This document shows, one piece after another, positions 40,224 to 50,500 of a stretch of 64,000 bases of DNA (the first letter of the stretch is position 1; each line of letters starts with the position of its first letter). This DNA is from Albimonas sp963816545 (GTDB lineage Bacteria; Pseudomonadota; Alphaproteobacteria; Rhodobacterales; Rhodobacteraceae). Under the pieces are notes generated by a model. It made no database searches and had not been told where the DNA came from. It saw only the letters and a program-made list of their open reading frames with translations. A program made the position numbers and the translations under genes. Where the stretch lies: the NCBI GenBank assembly GCA_963816545.1, contig CAWFLE010000007.1, positions 248,001 to 312,000 on the forward strand, in the 5' to 3' direction.

Positions 40224-41600
40224 ATGAAGATCATCATCTGCGGCGCGGGGCAGGTCGGCTCCCAGATCGCCCGCCACCTGTCCCGAGAGAACAACGACGT
40301 CACCATCGTCGACCAGGACGGGGGGCTGGTGCGGCGCGTCACCGACAGCTTCGACGTGAACGGGGTGGTGGGCTTCGCCTCGCATCCCGACGTGCTGGAG
40401 CGGGCGGGGGCGGAGGACGCGGACATGATCATCGCCGCCACCTTCGCCGACGAGGTGAACATGGTGGCGTGCCAGGTGGCGCATTCGGTGTTCTCGGTGC
40501 CCCAGAAGATCGCGCGCATCCGGGCGCAGTCCTACCTCACCCCGAAATGGGCGGACCTGTTCCGGCGGGATCACATGCCCATCGACGTGATCATCTCGCC
40601 GGAGCTGGAGGTGGCGAAGGTCGCCATGCGCCGGCTGGCGAACCCCGAGGCCTTCGACATCGAGAACTTCCTCGACGGGAAGGTGCGGCTGGTGGGCACG
40701 CGGATCGACGACGACTGCCCGGTGATCAACACGCCGCTGCGGCAGTTGTCGGAGCTGTTCTCCACGCTCAAGGCCATCGTGGTGGCCTATCGGCGGGACG
40801 GGGCGCTGCATGTGGCGACGCCCGAGGATCAGGTGCTGGCGGGGGACGACATCTACTTCATCGCCGCCGCCGAGGACGTGACCCGGACGCTGAGCCTGTT
40901 CGGCCGCGAGTCGCGACGCTCCGGCCGGGTGGTGATCGTGGGCGCGGGCAATGTGGGGTTGCAGGTCGCGCGGATGCTGGAGGCCTCGCCCGACCGGCCG
41001 CGGGTCAAGATGATCGAGCGGGCGCGGGCCAAGGCGGAGGCGGCCGCCGAGCTGCTGGAGCGGACCATCGTGCTTCTGGGCGACGGGCTGGACCCGGTGC
41101 TGCTGGAGGAGGCGAACATCCGCGACGCGGACGCGATCCTGTCGCTGACCGAGGACGACAAGACCAACGTGCTGGCCGCGGCGCGGGGCAAGCGGGCGGG
41201 GTGCAAGGTGGCGATCGCGCTGTCGAACGACCCGTCCTACGCCGAGCTGTCGGAGGATCTGGGGGTGGATGCGCTGCTGGTGCCGCGATCGACGACCGTG
41301 TCCTCGATCCTGCGGCATGTGCGGCGGGGGCGGGTGCGGGCGGTCTATGCGGTGGGCGACGCGGAGGGGGAGGTGATCGAGGCGCAGGTGCTGGCCACGT
41401 CTCCCATCGCGGGGAAGGCTTTGCGGGCGGCGGGGTTCCCGGAGAACGCGCTGGTGGGCGCGGTGCTGGGCAAGGACGGCGTGAAGATGCCCTCGGGCGA
41501 TCTGGTGATCCAGGAGGGGGACCGGGTGGTGGTGTTCGCGCGCCGCGACGTGGTGCGGGAGGTGGAGCAGCTTTTCCGCGTCTCGGTGGACTTCTTCTGA
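40224..41600 (+). CDS. trkA: Trk potassium uptake regulatory subunit TrkA
   Basis: 458 residues. Two RCK/KTN units: MKIIICGAGQVGSQIARHLS (first NAD-binding Rossmann motif) and RVVIVGAGNVGLQVARML near residue 235 (second), each followed by a TrkA_C domain. It sits on the cytoplasmic face and gates the TrkH channel in response to NAD(H)/nucleotides. Frame intact. Seven bases separate it from trkH. Confidence 0.96.
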   Translation: MKIIICGAGQVGSQIARHLSRENNDVTIVDQDGGLVRRVTDSFDVNGVVGFASHPDVLERAGAEDADMIIAATFADEVNMVACQVAHSVFSVPQKIARIRAQSYLTPKWADLFRRDHMPIDVIISPELEVAKVAMRRLANPEAFDIENFLDGKVRLVGTRIDDDCPVINTPLRQLSELFSTLKAIVVAYRRDGALHVATPEDQVLAGDDIYFIAAAEDVTRTLSLFGRESRRSGRVVIVGAGNVGLQVARMLEASPDRPRVKMIERARAKAEAAAELLERTIVLLGDGLDPVLLEEANIRDADAILSLTEDDKTNVLAAARGKRAGCKVAIALSNDPSYAELSEDLGVDALLVPRSTTVSSILRHVRRGRVRAVYAVGDAEGEVIEAQVLATSPIAGKALRAAGFPENALVGAVLGKDGVKMPSGDLVIQEGDRVVVFARRDVVREVEQLFRVSVDFF

Positions 41601-41607
41601 GGCGGTC

Positions 41608-43127
41608 ATGCGCCTCAACGGCATCCCCGTCGTCCTGATCTTCGTGTTCGCGCTGGGGGCGCTGATGCTGCTGCCGGCGCTGACGGCGACGCTGGAGCGG
41701 GACTGGCGGACGGGGCGGCTGTTCTTCTATGCGGGCTGCTTCGTGATGCTGGCGGCCTCGGCGCTGGGGGCGGCGGCGTGGCGGCGCGAGGTGTCGGAGA
41801 TCCATGCGCGGGCGGAGCTGCTGACGCTGCTGGGGGTCTTCGCCGGGGCGCCGGCGTTCGCGGGGATCCCGTTCCTGCTGGCGATGCCGGAGCTCGGGTG
41901 GACGGGGGCCTATTTCGAGGCGGTCTCCTGCCTCACCACCACCGGGGCCACGGTCATTCAGGCGGATCTGGCGTCGGACGCGGTGCATCTGTGGCGGGCG
42001 ATGCTGGGGTGGATCGGGGGGCTGGTCACGCTGACGGCGGCGATGGCGATCCTGGCGCCGCGGCAGCTTGTGGACCTGCCGGGGGCCTCGGCGGCGGTGT
42101 CGGAGGACCGGGTGGGGCGGCTGTTCGCGCTCGGGCCGGGGGGGCGCGAACGCTGCGGGCGCTGGGGGCGATCGCGCCGGTCTATGCGGCGCTGACGGCG
42201 GCCTGCGCGGTGGCGCTGGCGACGGCGGGGGGGGATGCGTTCGTGGCGCTGTGCCATGCGATGGGGGTCGTCTCCACCTCCGGGATCACGCCGCTGGCGC
42301 CGTCGGAGCTGGGGCAGGGCGGCCGCTGGGCGGAGGCGGCGGCCGTGCTGTTCCTGATCCTGTCGGCGACGCGGCTGACCTATGGGTCCGCGGGGGCGCA
42401 GGCCGGTCCGGGCGCGGTGCGGAGCTGGCGGCACGGGCGCCATGACCCGGAGATCCAGCTTCTGGCGATCGCGGTCGGGGTCAGCACGCTGTGGCTGTTC
42501 CTGCACGGGCTTTGGGCGGGGGGAGGGCTGTCGCTGCTGGTGGATGACCCGCGGCTGGCGCTCAGGGCGGTGTGGGGCGGGTTCGCGACCTCGGTGGGGG
42601 TGGTGACGACGTCGGGCTACATCTCGGCGGACTGGGCGGCGGCGGCGAGCTGGACGCATGTGGAGGCGCCGGCGCTGATGCTGATGGGGCTCGCGACGCT
42701 GGGCGGGGGCGTGGCGACCACGGCGGGGGGCGTGAAGCTGTTCCGGGCCTATGCGCTTTACCGGCACGGGGGGGGCGAGCTTTCGCGGCTGCCGCATCCG
42801 AACGTCATGGATACGGCGCGCACGCAGGGGGGGCGGCTGTCGCGGCAGGCGATCGTCAACGCCTGGGTCTATGTGATGATCTACATGGTCGCGCTCGCCA
42901 TCGCGCTGCTGGCGCTGTCGCTGACGGGGCTGGGGTTCGATGCGTCCATGGCAGGCGCGGTGTCCTCGCTATCCAATACCGGGCCGCTGTTTCCGGTGGC
43001 GACGGGGCTTGGATACTCCGGCCTGCCGGCGCTGGCGCAGGGGGTGATGGTCGTGGCCATGGTGCTGGGGCGGATGGAGGTGCTGGCGGTCGTTGCGCTT
43101 TGCAACCCCGCCTACTGGCGAGCGTGA
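41608..43127 (+). CDS. trkH: Trk potassium channel subunit TrkH (frameshifted in this sequence)
   Basis: K+-translocating membrane subunit. ATG 41608, helices from the N-terminus, first P-loop SCLTTTGATVIQAD. A run of seven G at 42138-42144 appears one base short. Adding one restores GARTLRALGAIAPVYAALT, MGVVSTSGITPL, VGVVTTSGYISADW and SLSNTGPLFP, the four selectivity-filter repeats. Corrected length is 506 residues, family-typical. Its end lies 148 bases before hfq. Confidence 0.92.
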
Positions 43128-43275
43128 CTTCGCAGCCGCAGCATGACGCCGCAGCCGCGAATGGGCCTTTCAATTTGTCGGCGCCGACCCCATCCTTGAC
43201 GCCACGGACCCAAGAGGCGCGCTCGGCCGCGCCCGATTCATAAAACTGAGCCCCAGAGAAAGGGGAGACAATCAC

Positions 43276-43515
43276 ATGGCCTCCGACAAGCAGAGCCTCC
43301 AGGATGCGTTCCTCAACCACATCCGCAAGAACAAGGTTCCGGTCACGATCTTCCTCGTGAACGGGGTCAAGCTGCAGGGCGTCGTCACCTGGTTCGACAA
43401 CTTCTGCGTGCTGCTGCGCCGCGACGGGCAGAGCCAGCTCGTCTACAAGCACGCGATCTCCACGGTGATGCCAAGCCAGCCGATCTCCCTTTACGAGGCC
43501 GAGGAACAGGCCTAA
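43276..43515 (+). CDS. hfq: RNA chaperone Hfq
   Basis: 79 residues. Sm1 motif (QDAFLNHIRKNKVPVTIFLVNGVKLQGVV) and Sm2 (LVYKHAIST). It forms a hexameric ring that pairs small RNAs with mRNAs. A clear ribosome-binding site (AAAGGGGAGA) precedes ATG 43276. It is 10 bases from hflX, the classical hfq-hflX pair. Confidence 0.98.
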   Translation: MASDKQSLQDAFLNHIRKNKVPVTIFLVNGVKLQGVVTWFDNFCVLLRRDGQSQLVYKHAISTVMPSQPISLYEAEEQA

Positions 43516-43525
43516 CTGCACGCGA

Positions 43526-44842
43526 ATGACACGCGCGCACGTCCTGCATCCCGATATCCGCAGCCAACGCCAGCCCGACGCGCGCTCTCCGGAGCGCGCG
43601 CTGGAGGAGGCCGTGGGATTGGCCTTGGCCATCGACCTCGAGATCGCGGGGGCCGAGGTGGTGCCTTTGCCGAAGGCCCATGCGGGCCATCTGTTCGGGT
43701 CGGGCAAGGTCGAGGAGCTGGGGGAGCGGCTCAAGGACGAGGAGGCCGAGGTCGTCGTGATCGACGGGCCGGTCTCTCCGGTTCAGCAGCGGAATCTGGA
43801 GAAGGCGTGGAAGGTCAAGATCCTGGACCGGACCGGCCTGATCCTGGAGATCTTCGGCGAGCGGGCGCGGACCCGGGAGGGCGTGCTTCAGGTGGAGCTC
43901 GCGCATCTCAACTACCAGCGCACGCGGCTGGTGCGGTCGTGGACCCACCTTGAGCGTCAGCGCGGCGGGCTCGGCTTCGTGGGCGGGCCCGGCGAGACCC
44001 AGATCGAGGCGGACCGGCGGGCGCTGTCGGACCGGATCAAGAAGCTGGAGCGGCGGCTGGAGACGGTGGTGCGGACGCGGGAGCTGCACCGCGAGGCGCG
44101 GCGCAAGGTTCCGTATCCGATCATCGCGCTGGTGGGCTACACCAACGCCGGCAAGTCCACGCTGTTCAACCGCCTGACCGAGGCGCAGGTGATGGCGGAG
44201 GACATGCTCTTCGCCACGCTGGACCCCACGATGCGGGAGATCCGGCTGCCCTCGGGCCGGCGCGCGATCCTGTCGGATACTGTGGGCTTCATCTCCAACC
44301 TGCCGACGCAGTTGGTGGCCGCGTTCCGCGCCACGCTGGAGGAGGTGCTGGAGGCGGACCTGATCCTGCATGTTCGCGACGTCTCGCACCCGGATGCCGA
44401 GGTGCAGGCCGACGATGTGGGCAAGGTGCTGGGCGCGCTCGGGGTCACGGACGAGAACCGGGCCGGGATGCTGGAGGTCCGCAACAAGATCGACCTTCTG
44501 GCCGACGAGCCGCGGCTCGCCATGCTCAACGAGACCGCGCGGCGGGAGGATGCGGTGGCGGTTTCGGCGCTGACCGGCGACGGGATCGCGGACCTGCTGG
44601 GGATCGTGGAGGCGCGGCTCGGGGCGCGGGAGGAGGCGCGGCGCGTGCTTGTGCCGTCCGAGGATGGGGCGGCGCTGGCGTGGCTGCATGCCCACATGAG
44701 CGTGGACCGCACGGATCAGACGGATTTGGGCACGCTGGTGGACCTGCGCGGAGACCCGGAGGATTTCGCGCGCTTCTTCAAGCGGTTTCCGAGCGCCGAG
44801 GAGGCGCCGGCGCAGGAGGGTCTTCCGCGCGTCGCGGAATGA
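43526..44842 (+). CDS. hflX: Ribosome-associated GTPase HflX
   Basis: 438 residues. The N-terminal HflX domain includes GSGKVEELGE and the glycine-rich GGLGFVGGPGETQIEADRR. The G domain has G1 GYTNAGKST near residue 205, G2 around LFATLDPT, G3 SDTVGFI and G4 NKID. HflX splits stalled 70S ribosomes under stress. Frame intact. Terminated by a hairpin at 44909-44930. Confidence 0.96.
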   Translation: MTRAHVLHPDIRSQRQPDARSPERALEEAVGLALAIDLEIAGAEVVPLPKAHAGHLFGSGKVEELGERLKDEEAEVVVIDGPVSPVQQRNLEKAWKVKILDRTGLILEIFGERARTREGVLQVELAHLNYQRTRLVRSWTHLERQRGGLGFVGGPGETQIEADRRALSDRIKKLERRLETVVRTRELHREARRKVPYPIIALVGYTNAGKSTLFNRLTEAQVMAEDMLFATLDPTMREIRLPSGRRAILSDTVGFISNLPTQLVAAFRATLEEVLEADLILHVRDVSHPDAEVQADDVGKVLGALGVTDENRAGMLEVRNKIDLLADEPRLAMLNETARREDAVAVSALTGDGIADLLGIVEARLGAREEARRVLVPSEDGAALAWLHAHMSVDRTDQTDLGTLVDLRGDPEDFARFFKRFPSAEEAPAQEGLPRVAE

Positions 44843-44908
44843 CCCGTTAACCAGCCGGCAAAGATATTTAACATAATATTGATTATGCGCCGTGGGGATG
44901 CGGCGTGA

Positions 44909-44930
44909 GGGAGCGCTTGAGGCGCTTCCC
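44909..44930. terminator. Hairpin between convergent hflX and CHAT genes
   Basis: GGGAGCGC and GCGCTTCCC arms with a 5-base loop (one bulged base), directly against the CHAT gene stop. The AT-rich segment 44863-44888 between hflX and the hairpin stands out against the GC-rich background. Confidence 0.5.
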
Positions 44931-47509
44931 TTACAGGGTCCGGTCCGCGTCTCCGATGAGGACGAACGGTCCCCAGAACACGGGATGCGAGGTTGCGGGG
45001 TTCCGGCGCAGTTCGGCCTGCGCGGCTTGGAGCGCGGTGTTGAAGTCGGTCTCTCCGCCCTTCAGGCGGCCGAAGAAATTCGCCATCAGCGCGGTGGTCT
45101 CCCGGTCCGCCACGGGCCAGTGGGTGGCGAGCACCGCCCGGGCGCCTGCGGCGAAGAACGCGCGCGCGAGGCCCAGAGGCTCTCGCCCCCGGCGCCCGAG
45201 GTCGCCCCCGCCCGCGCGCCGGCGCCGTAGAGCGACTCGGAGGCCTGCGTCAGGTAGCCCGAGGCGGTGTTGCAGGCCGAGAGCACCACGAGCTGCGCGT
45301 CAAGCGTCATCAGCCGGATCTCGGTGGCGGTCAGGAGGCCGTCCGAGTCCTCGGAGTTCGTGGCGGTCACGGTCAGCGCGGGGTCGGTGAAGCAGTCCGG
45401 CGTGGGCCACAGGATGCCGTGGGTCGCGAAATGCAGGACCTTGTAGTCCGCGAGCGTGCCGTCGGCGGAGGCGGCCTTGACCGCGTCCTCGTTGAAGGCC
45501 GCGCCCGTCTCCACGCGCGCCCGGTCGCCGAAGATCTCCGCGATCACCTCCGCCTCGCGCGCCGTTCCCGGAAGCTCGCCCACCCGGTCCACGGCCTGGG
45601 CGAGGCGCAGGCATGTCTCCGGCAGGTGCGAGACCGCCAGCACCTTCCGGGGGTCGACGCCGGAGCGGAAATCGGCGAAGGAGGCGACCACCCCCTCGGC
45701 GCTGGAGGACCCTGCCCGCGCGCGGATGTCCACGAGGTTGCGGGGGCTGGGGACGTAGCTGACCTTGCGCTCCGCGCCGAGCCACGGGACCCGGGTGTAG
45801 TCGCCTTCCTGCCAGGCGCCCTGCGGGTCGCCGGCCACCAGCAGCTCCATCGGCAGGCTCTGGAGGGCGCCGGAGGTGGAGAAGATCAGCCGGTCATGGC
45901 GCATCAGCGCGTCGCGGCGCGCGCCGAAGAGCAGGTTGAAGAGCTGGCTGGCGATGCCGGCCTGGAAGGTGGGCACGCGCCCCTCGCGGTCCGTCTCGAT
46001 CCCGCGGCGCAGGAGGCCCACGAGGACCGAGATCTGGCTGTCCGTCACCGGCATGTCGGTATAGGTCACGCCCTCGCGGTCCACGATCAGCAGCAGGCTG
46101 CGCGGCCAGCCGGCGAGGACCTGCACCATCGCCTCGCCCTCGCCCAGCACCGCCTGCACCTGGCCGAGGGAGACCGGCGAGGCGATGGCGGACTGGTATT
46201 CGGGGGCGATCCGGTCGCGCGCCTCGCGCAGGCGGGCGACATCGGACTGGGTCTTGGCCACCTGCTCGGCCAGCGACCGCGTCTGGTCGGGCTGGCTCAG
46301 CGGATCGCGGAGCTGGAGGACCTGGAGGGCCTTTAGCGTCGCGTAGCGCTCGTTCGCATCGCGCCACGCGCGCACGGCCTGCGCCTTGGCGCCGTCGCCC
46401 TCGCCCAGCAGCGCGGCGGCGCCTGAGACGGTCTGGGCGGTGATCGACTGGCGGATGAGCTGGGCCGCGCGGAAGATGCGGGCGCCCATCTCCGGCTGGC
46501 GGGCGGGCTGCTGCTCCACGATCTGGAGCGCCAGCGAGAAGAAGGGCCAGAGGGAGGCGTAGTCCACCACCACCGGGTTCTCCTCGTAGACGAGGAAGCC
46601 GCGTTCGAAGGCGGTGAGCGCCGCGTCGGGGCGGCCCTGGGCCACGAGCGCCCTGCCCTCCCGCAGGCGCGCGCGCGCCTCCAGGGGCGTGTCGGGCATC
46701 ATGGCGGCGAAGGCCTCGGCCGCCTCGGAGGCGTCGCGGCGCGCGGCTTCGGAGTCGCCTTTCTCCAGCTTGATGAGGGCGCGCTGGGAGAGGAACCGCG
46801 GGCGGTAGGCGGCGGCGGCGCGCGGCACCAGCGCGATCAGGTCCAGCGCGTCGTCGATGGCGGCCTCGGCGCCGTCGAGGTCCCCTTCCAGCAGGCGGAC
46901 ATGGGCGAGGGTGTGCTGGTTCGACGCCTCCTCGATCAGACCGACCTGGCCCTCGCCCGCCGCCTCGATCAGCAGGTCGCTCGCCTGCAGGGGGCCGCCG
47001 GCGTTGAGGCCGAAGCGGGCGACGCCCTCCTCCAGCCTCGCCGCCGCCTGCTCCACGAAGGCGCGCGCGCCCTCCAGGATCGAGCGGTTGAGCTGGTCCT
47101 GCGCGCGGTAGGCGGTCAGCAGCGCCCGGTCCCGGTCGGCGTCGGGCCGGCCGGCCTCGTCGGTCTCCAGCAGCGCCTCGGCGCGGTCGAACAGGCCGTC
47201 GGCGGTCACGAAGCGCTCCTGGCTGGAATGCGCGAGGGCCTGGTTCATCAGGACGAAGGCGCGGCTCGGGGCCTCGGGGCAGCTGCCGGTCACGTCTTCG
47301 AGGGAATAGAGGGAGAGGAGTTCGGTGAAGGCGTCCTCGGCGGCGCGGAAGTTGAGGCCGAAGCTGTTGCGCTGGCCGCGCAGCAGCGCGTCGTCCACCT
47401 GGCGGCAGAGGGGCGCGTCCGCGGTCGCCCCCCCGAGGGAGACGGAGTCGAACGCCCCCGCGCAGCCGCCGAGCGCGAGGACGAGGGCGAGGATCCAGCC
47501 GCCCCTCAT
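44931..47509 (-). CDS. TPR-CHAT lipoprotein, putative peptidase of the two-partner secretion locus (frameshifted near its end)
   Basis: 859 residues after correction. N-terminal lipoprotein signal MRGGWILALVLALGGCAG (Cys16, Ala at +2, consistent with outer-membrane sorting). A long helical TPR-like region runs from about 40 to 420. The CHAT domain (clan CD, caspase-like) begins near 450, with catalytic His697 in VLHFATHG and Cys746 in VLSACNTAS. One base is missing near 45171-45178; beyond it the other frame reads GLARAFFAAGARAVLATHW and ends at GPFVLIGDADRTL, the standard CHAT C-terminus. The ATG overlaps the tpsA stop (ATGA), so it is translated with tpsA. A role in cleaving the exoprotein or an envelope target is inferred. 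Confidence 0.88.
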
Positions 47510-50500
47510 CGGAACATGCCCAAGGCGGCGCCCGTCCGCGCGCCGCCCGCGTCCGGGCCGTCCTCGTCATCCTCGTCGTCGCCGAGGCCGCTGCCGCGGA
47601 CCAGCTCCGGCGCGACCTCGATGAAGTAGCCGGGGGGCACGCCCCACAGCTCCTCGTTGCCGTAGCTGACGAAGAGCTCCAGCAGGTCCTCCTCCTCCAC
47701 GTTCAGGATCACCGGCTGCTCCACCCGCGCGATGTTCAGCACCCGCGGGGCGGAGACGCCGGTGCAGTCCTGCACGTCGCCGATCACGCAGCCGTTCATC
47801 CTGTAGTCCGGCCCCCGCGGCCCCACCGGGAACAGGCCGGCCGCCCGCTGGCCGCTGTTTCCGATATAGCCGAAGACGCGCAGCGAGTTCGGCGCCATCG
47901 ACTGGCCGAAGGTCAGGGTGGGGGTGTTGAGGCCGTAGTAGTCGTCGATCTTCTCATAGGCGTCGAGGAGCCCGGCGGGGGCGTGGATTTCCACCGCGCC
48001 GCGGGCGTCTATGGTCACGCCGCCCGCGACCAGGAGGTCGCGGCCCTCGGCGGGCGAGGCCAGCAGGAACCGTCCGGCGGTTTCGCGGCCCGCCGGGTCG
48101 CGCGCCGCGAAGGTGTGGCCGAGGCTGACGTCCCGCGCGTCCAGCACCGCCAGCCGCCCGACCGGCGCGCCCGCGCCCACGTAGTCGCGGAAGCGCACGT
48201 CGCCGGAGCGGCCGGCGTCCAGCGTCACCCGCCCCGCGCCGCCGCGCGCCAGCACCGCCTGCGGATCCCGCACGGTCGAAAGGCGGTTGGCGCCGTCGAT
48301 GGGGCGGTCGAAGCGGATGTCGCCGCCGGCCGCGTCGAGGCCTCCGGCGGTGGTGTCCACCGTGAACTCCATGCCGTCGGCGATGAAGAGGTGCAGGTCC
48401 TGCTCGGCGATGCCCGCCCTGCCCTGCGCGCGCCAGTCGGCGGCGTCGGCGGCGTCGGGGGCCTGCGGGGCGGCGGCGGGGGTCTGGTCGTCGCGCAGGG
48501 AGGTCAGGCGGCCCAGCAGGATCACGTCGTCGGAGGTACGGATGAGGATGTTCCCGCCGGCCTCCAGCGCCCCGATCCGCAGGGCGCCCGCGTCGTTGGC
48601 GTCGAGTGCGAGGCGGCCCTCGGCGCTTTCCTCCACGAGGACGACGTCGCCGAAGATCCGGCGGGCCGAGACGTCGCCCCCGAAGAGATTGCGCCCGTCC
48701 GCGAGCCGCAGGTCCGCGCCCAGGTCCGTGGCGGTGCGCGAGCCGGGCGCGCCGGTGGCGAAGTCGGCGTCGCCCCGGACCGTGAGCGCGCCGGAGCGCG
48801 TGCGCGTCCCGGACCGGGCGGCGCCGTCCCGCATCTCCAGAGCCGGCGCGGCGATGCGGGCGGTCTGGAGGATGGAGGCGGGCGCGTCCTCGGCGCCCGC
48901 GAGGACGGCGAGGGAGCCGGAGGCGGAGAGGGGGCCGAGCACGACGTCTCCGCGCTCGTGCCAGGTGACGTTGCGGCCGCGGGCCGAGAAGGCGCCGCCG
49001 AGGTCGTGACGGCCGGAGTTGAGAGTCACGTCCCCGCCGGCTTCGACCAGCAGGTCGCCGGGCGCTTGGATCGCCGCCCCGGCCGCGTCGCTCACCGATC
49101 CGCCCGCGGAGAGGGAGACCGAGCTGGCGGAATGGAGCCCCGAGCGGGAGACCGCCCCTGCGCCGGGGAGCGAGGCCGCGCCCGCGCCGATGAGCAGGTC
49201 GTTCGCGTCCGCGATCCCTATGACCGAGGCGTGCGTCACCGACACCGCGCCCCGGAAGTCGTTCTTCAGCGCCGGCGCGTTCGGGAGCAGCACCGCCCCG
49301 GCGGCGTCGAACCAGGACCGGCCGCCCACGAACAGCAGGTTGCCCCAGGTGTGGCCGCCGACGGTCCGCGCGCCCGCCGCTGCGCCGAGCGCGCCCGCCG
49401 TCGTGGGGGCGGTCGGGCCGCCGGGAACGGGGGCGCCGGCGCGAAGGCGCCTGCGAGGTCGAAGCCGGCGGCCGTGCCGGCGGAGTCCCTGCGTCAGAAT
49501 CGCGCCCGCGTCCGCCACGGCCTTCAGGTCGCCCCCGATCTCCACCGCGCCCAGCAGCAGGTCGCCGCGGCGGGCGCGGAGGCTGGCGTCGCCGGTCGTC
49601 GCCACGGCGTCGAGATCCGTGGTCCCTCCGGCGTCCGCGGTCAGGCGCCCTGCCCGCACGTCCCGCAGGCGCAGCGCCTCCGCCTCGGACCCGTCGAGGT
49701 CCGCGGCGATCGAGAGCCGGCCGCCGACCGCCGCGTGGGAGACCGAGGCCGCGTCGCCGGACCGAAGGTTCGCGTCTTCCGCCACCAGCGCCCGCTCCAT
49801 CTTCAGTCCCCGCTTGGCCGCGAGCCGCAGCTCCGCCGCCTGAACGTCGGCGGCCGAGAGCGCGCGCGCCTCCGCCGCCAGCGCGCCCGAGACCTCCACC
49901 CGCGCCAGCGCCAGGTCGCCGCCCGCGGCGAGATCGAGCGCGCCCGCATCGACCCGCGTGAGCCGCAGGTCCGTCGCCGCCGTCGCCGAGGCGTCGCCGA
50001 AGGAGGCGTCGGCGACCGTGAGCGCGCCGCCGGAGGCGAGGTCCGCCCGGCGCGCGTCGACCTCGCGCACCGACATCGCCGCGCCCGAGGTCGCGGTCAG
50101 CCGGTCCGCCGCGCCCCGGCGCAGGGAGAGGGCGCCCGCCGCCTCCAGCTCTGCGGCTCCAGCCCCGAAATCCGTGGCGGAAAGGGCGCCTCCGGCGACG
50201 GCGGTCAGCGCCTCCGCCGTCGTGTCCGCGATCGCGAGGTCGCGCGCGGCCCTGCCGGCGAAGACGCCGAACGCGCCGGCTTCCGCCGACAGGTCGCGCC
50301 CCGCCTCGACCGATGCGCCGAGCGCCTCGACCCGAAGCAGGACCGCGTCGGTCCCGGCCGTCGCCTCCAGCGTGCCGGCCTCCGCATCGGCGAGCGACAG
50401 ACGGCCCCCCGCCTCCAGCTCCGCCTTCGCGGCCGAGAGATCCTCCACCGTCAGCGCGCCGCCTGCCGTCAGCGCCACCCGGTCGCCGCGGATGGCGGCG

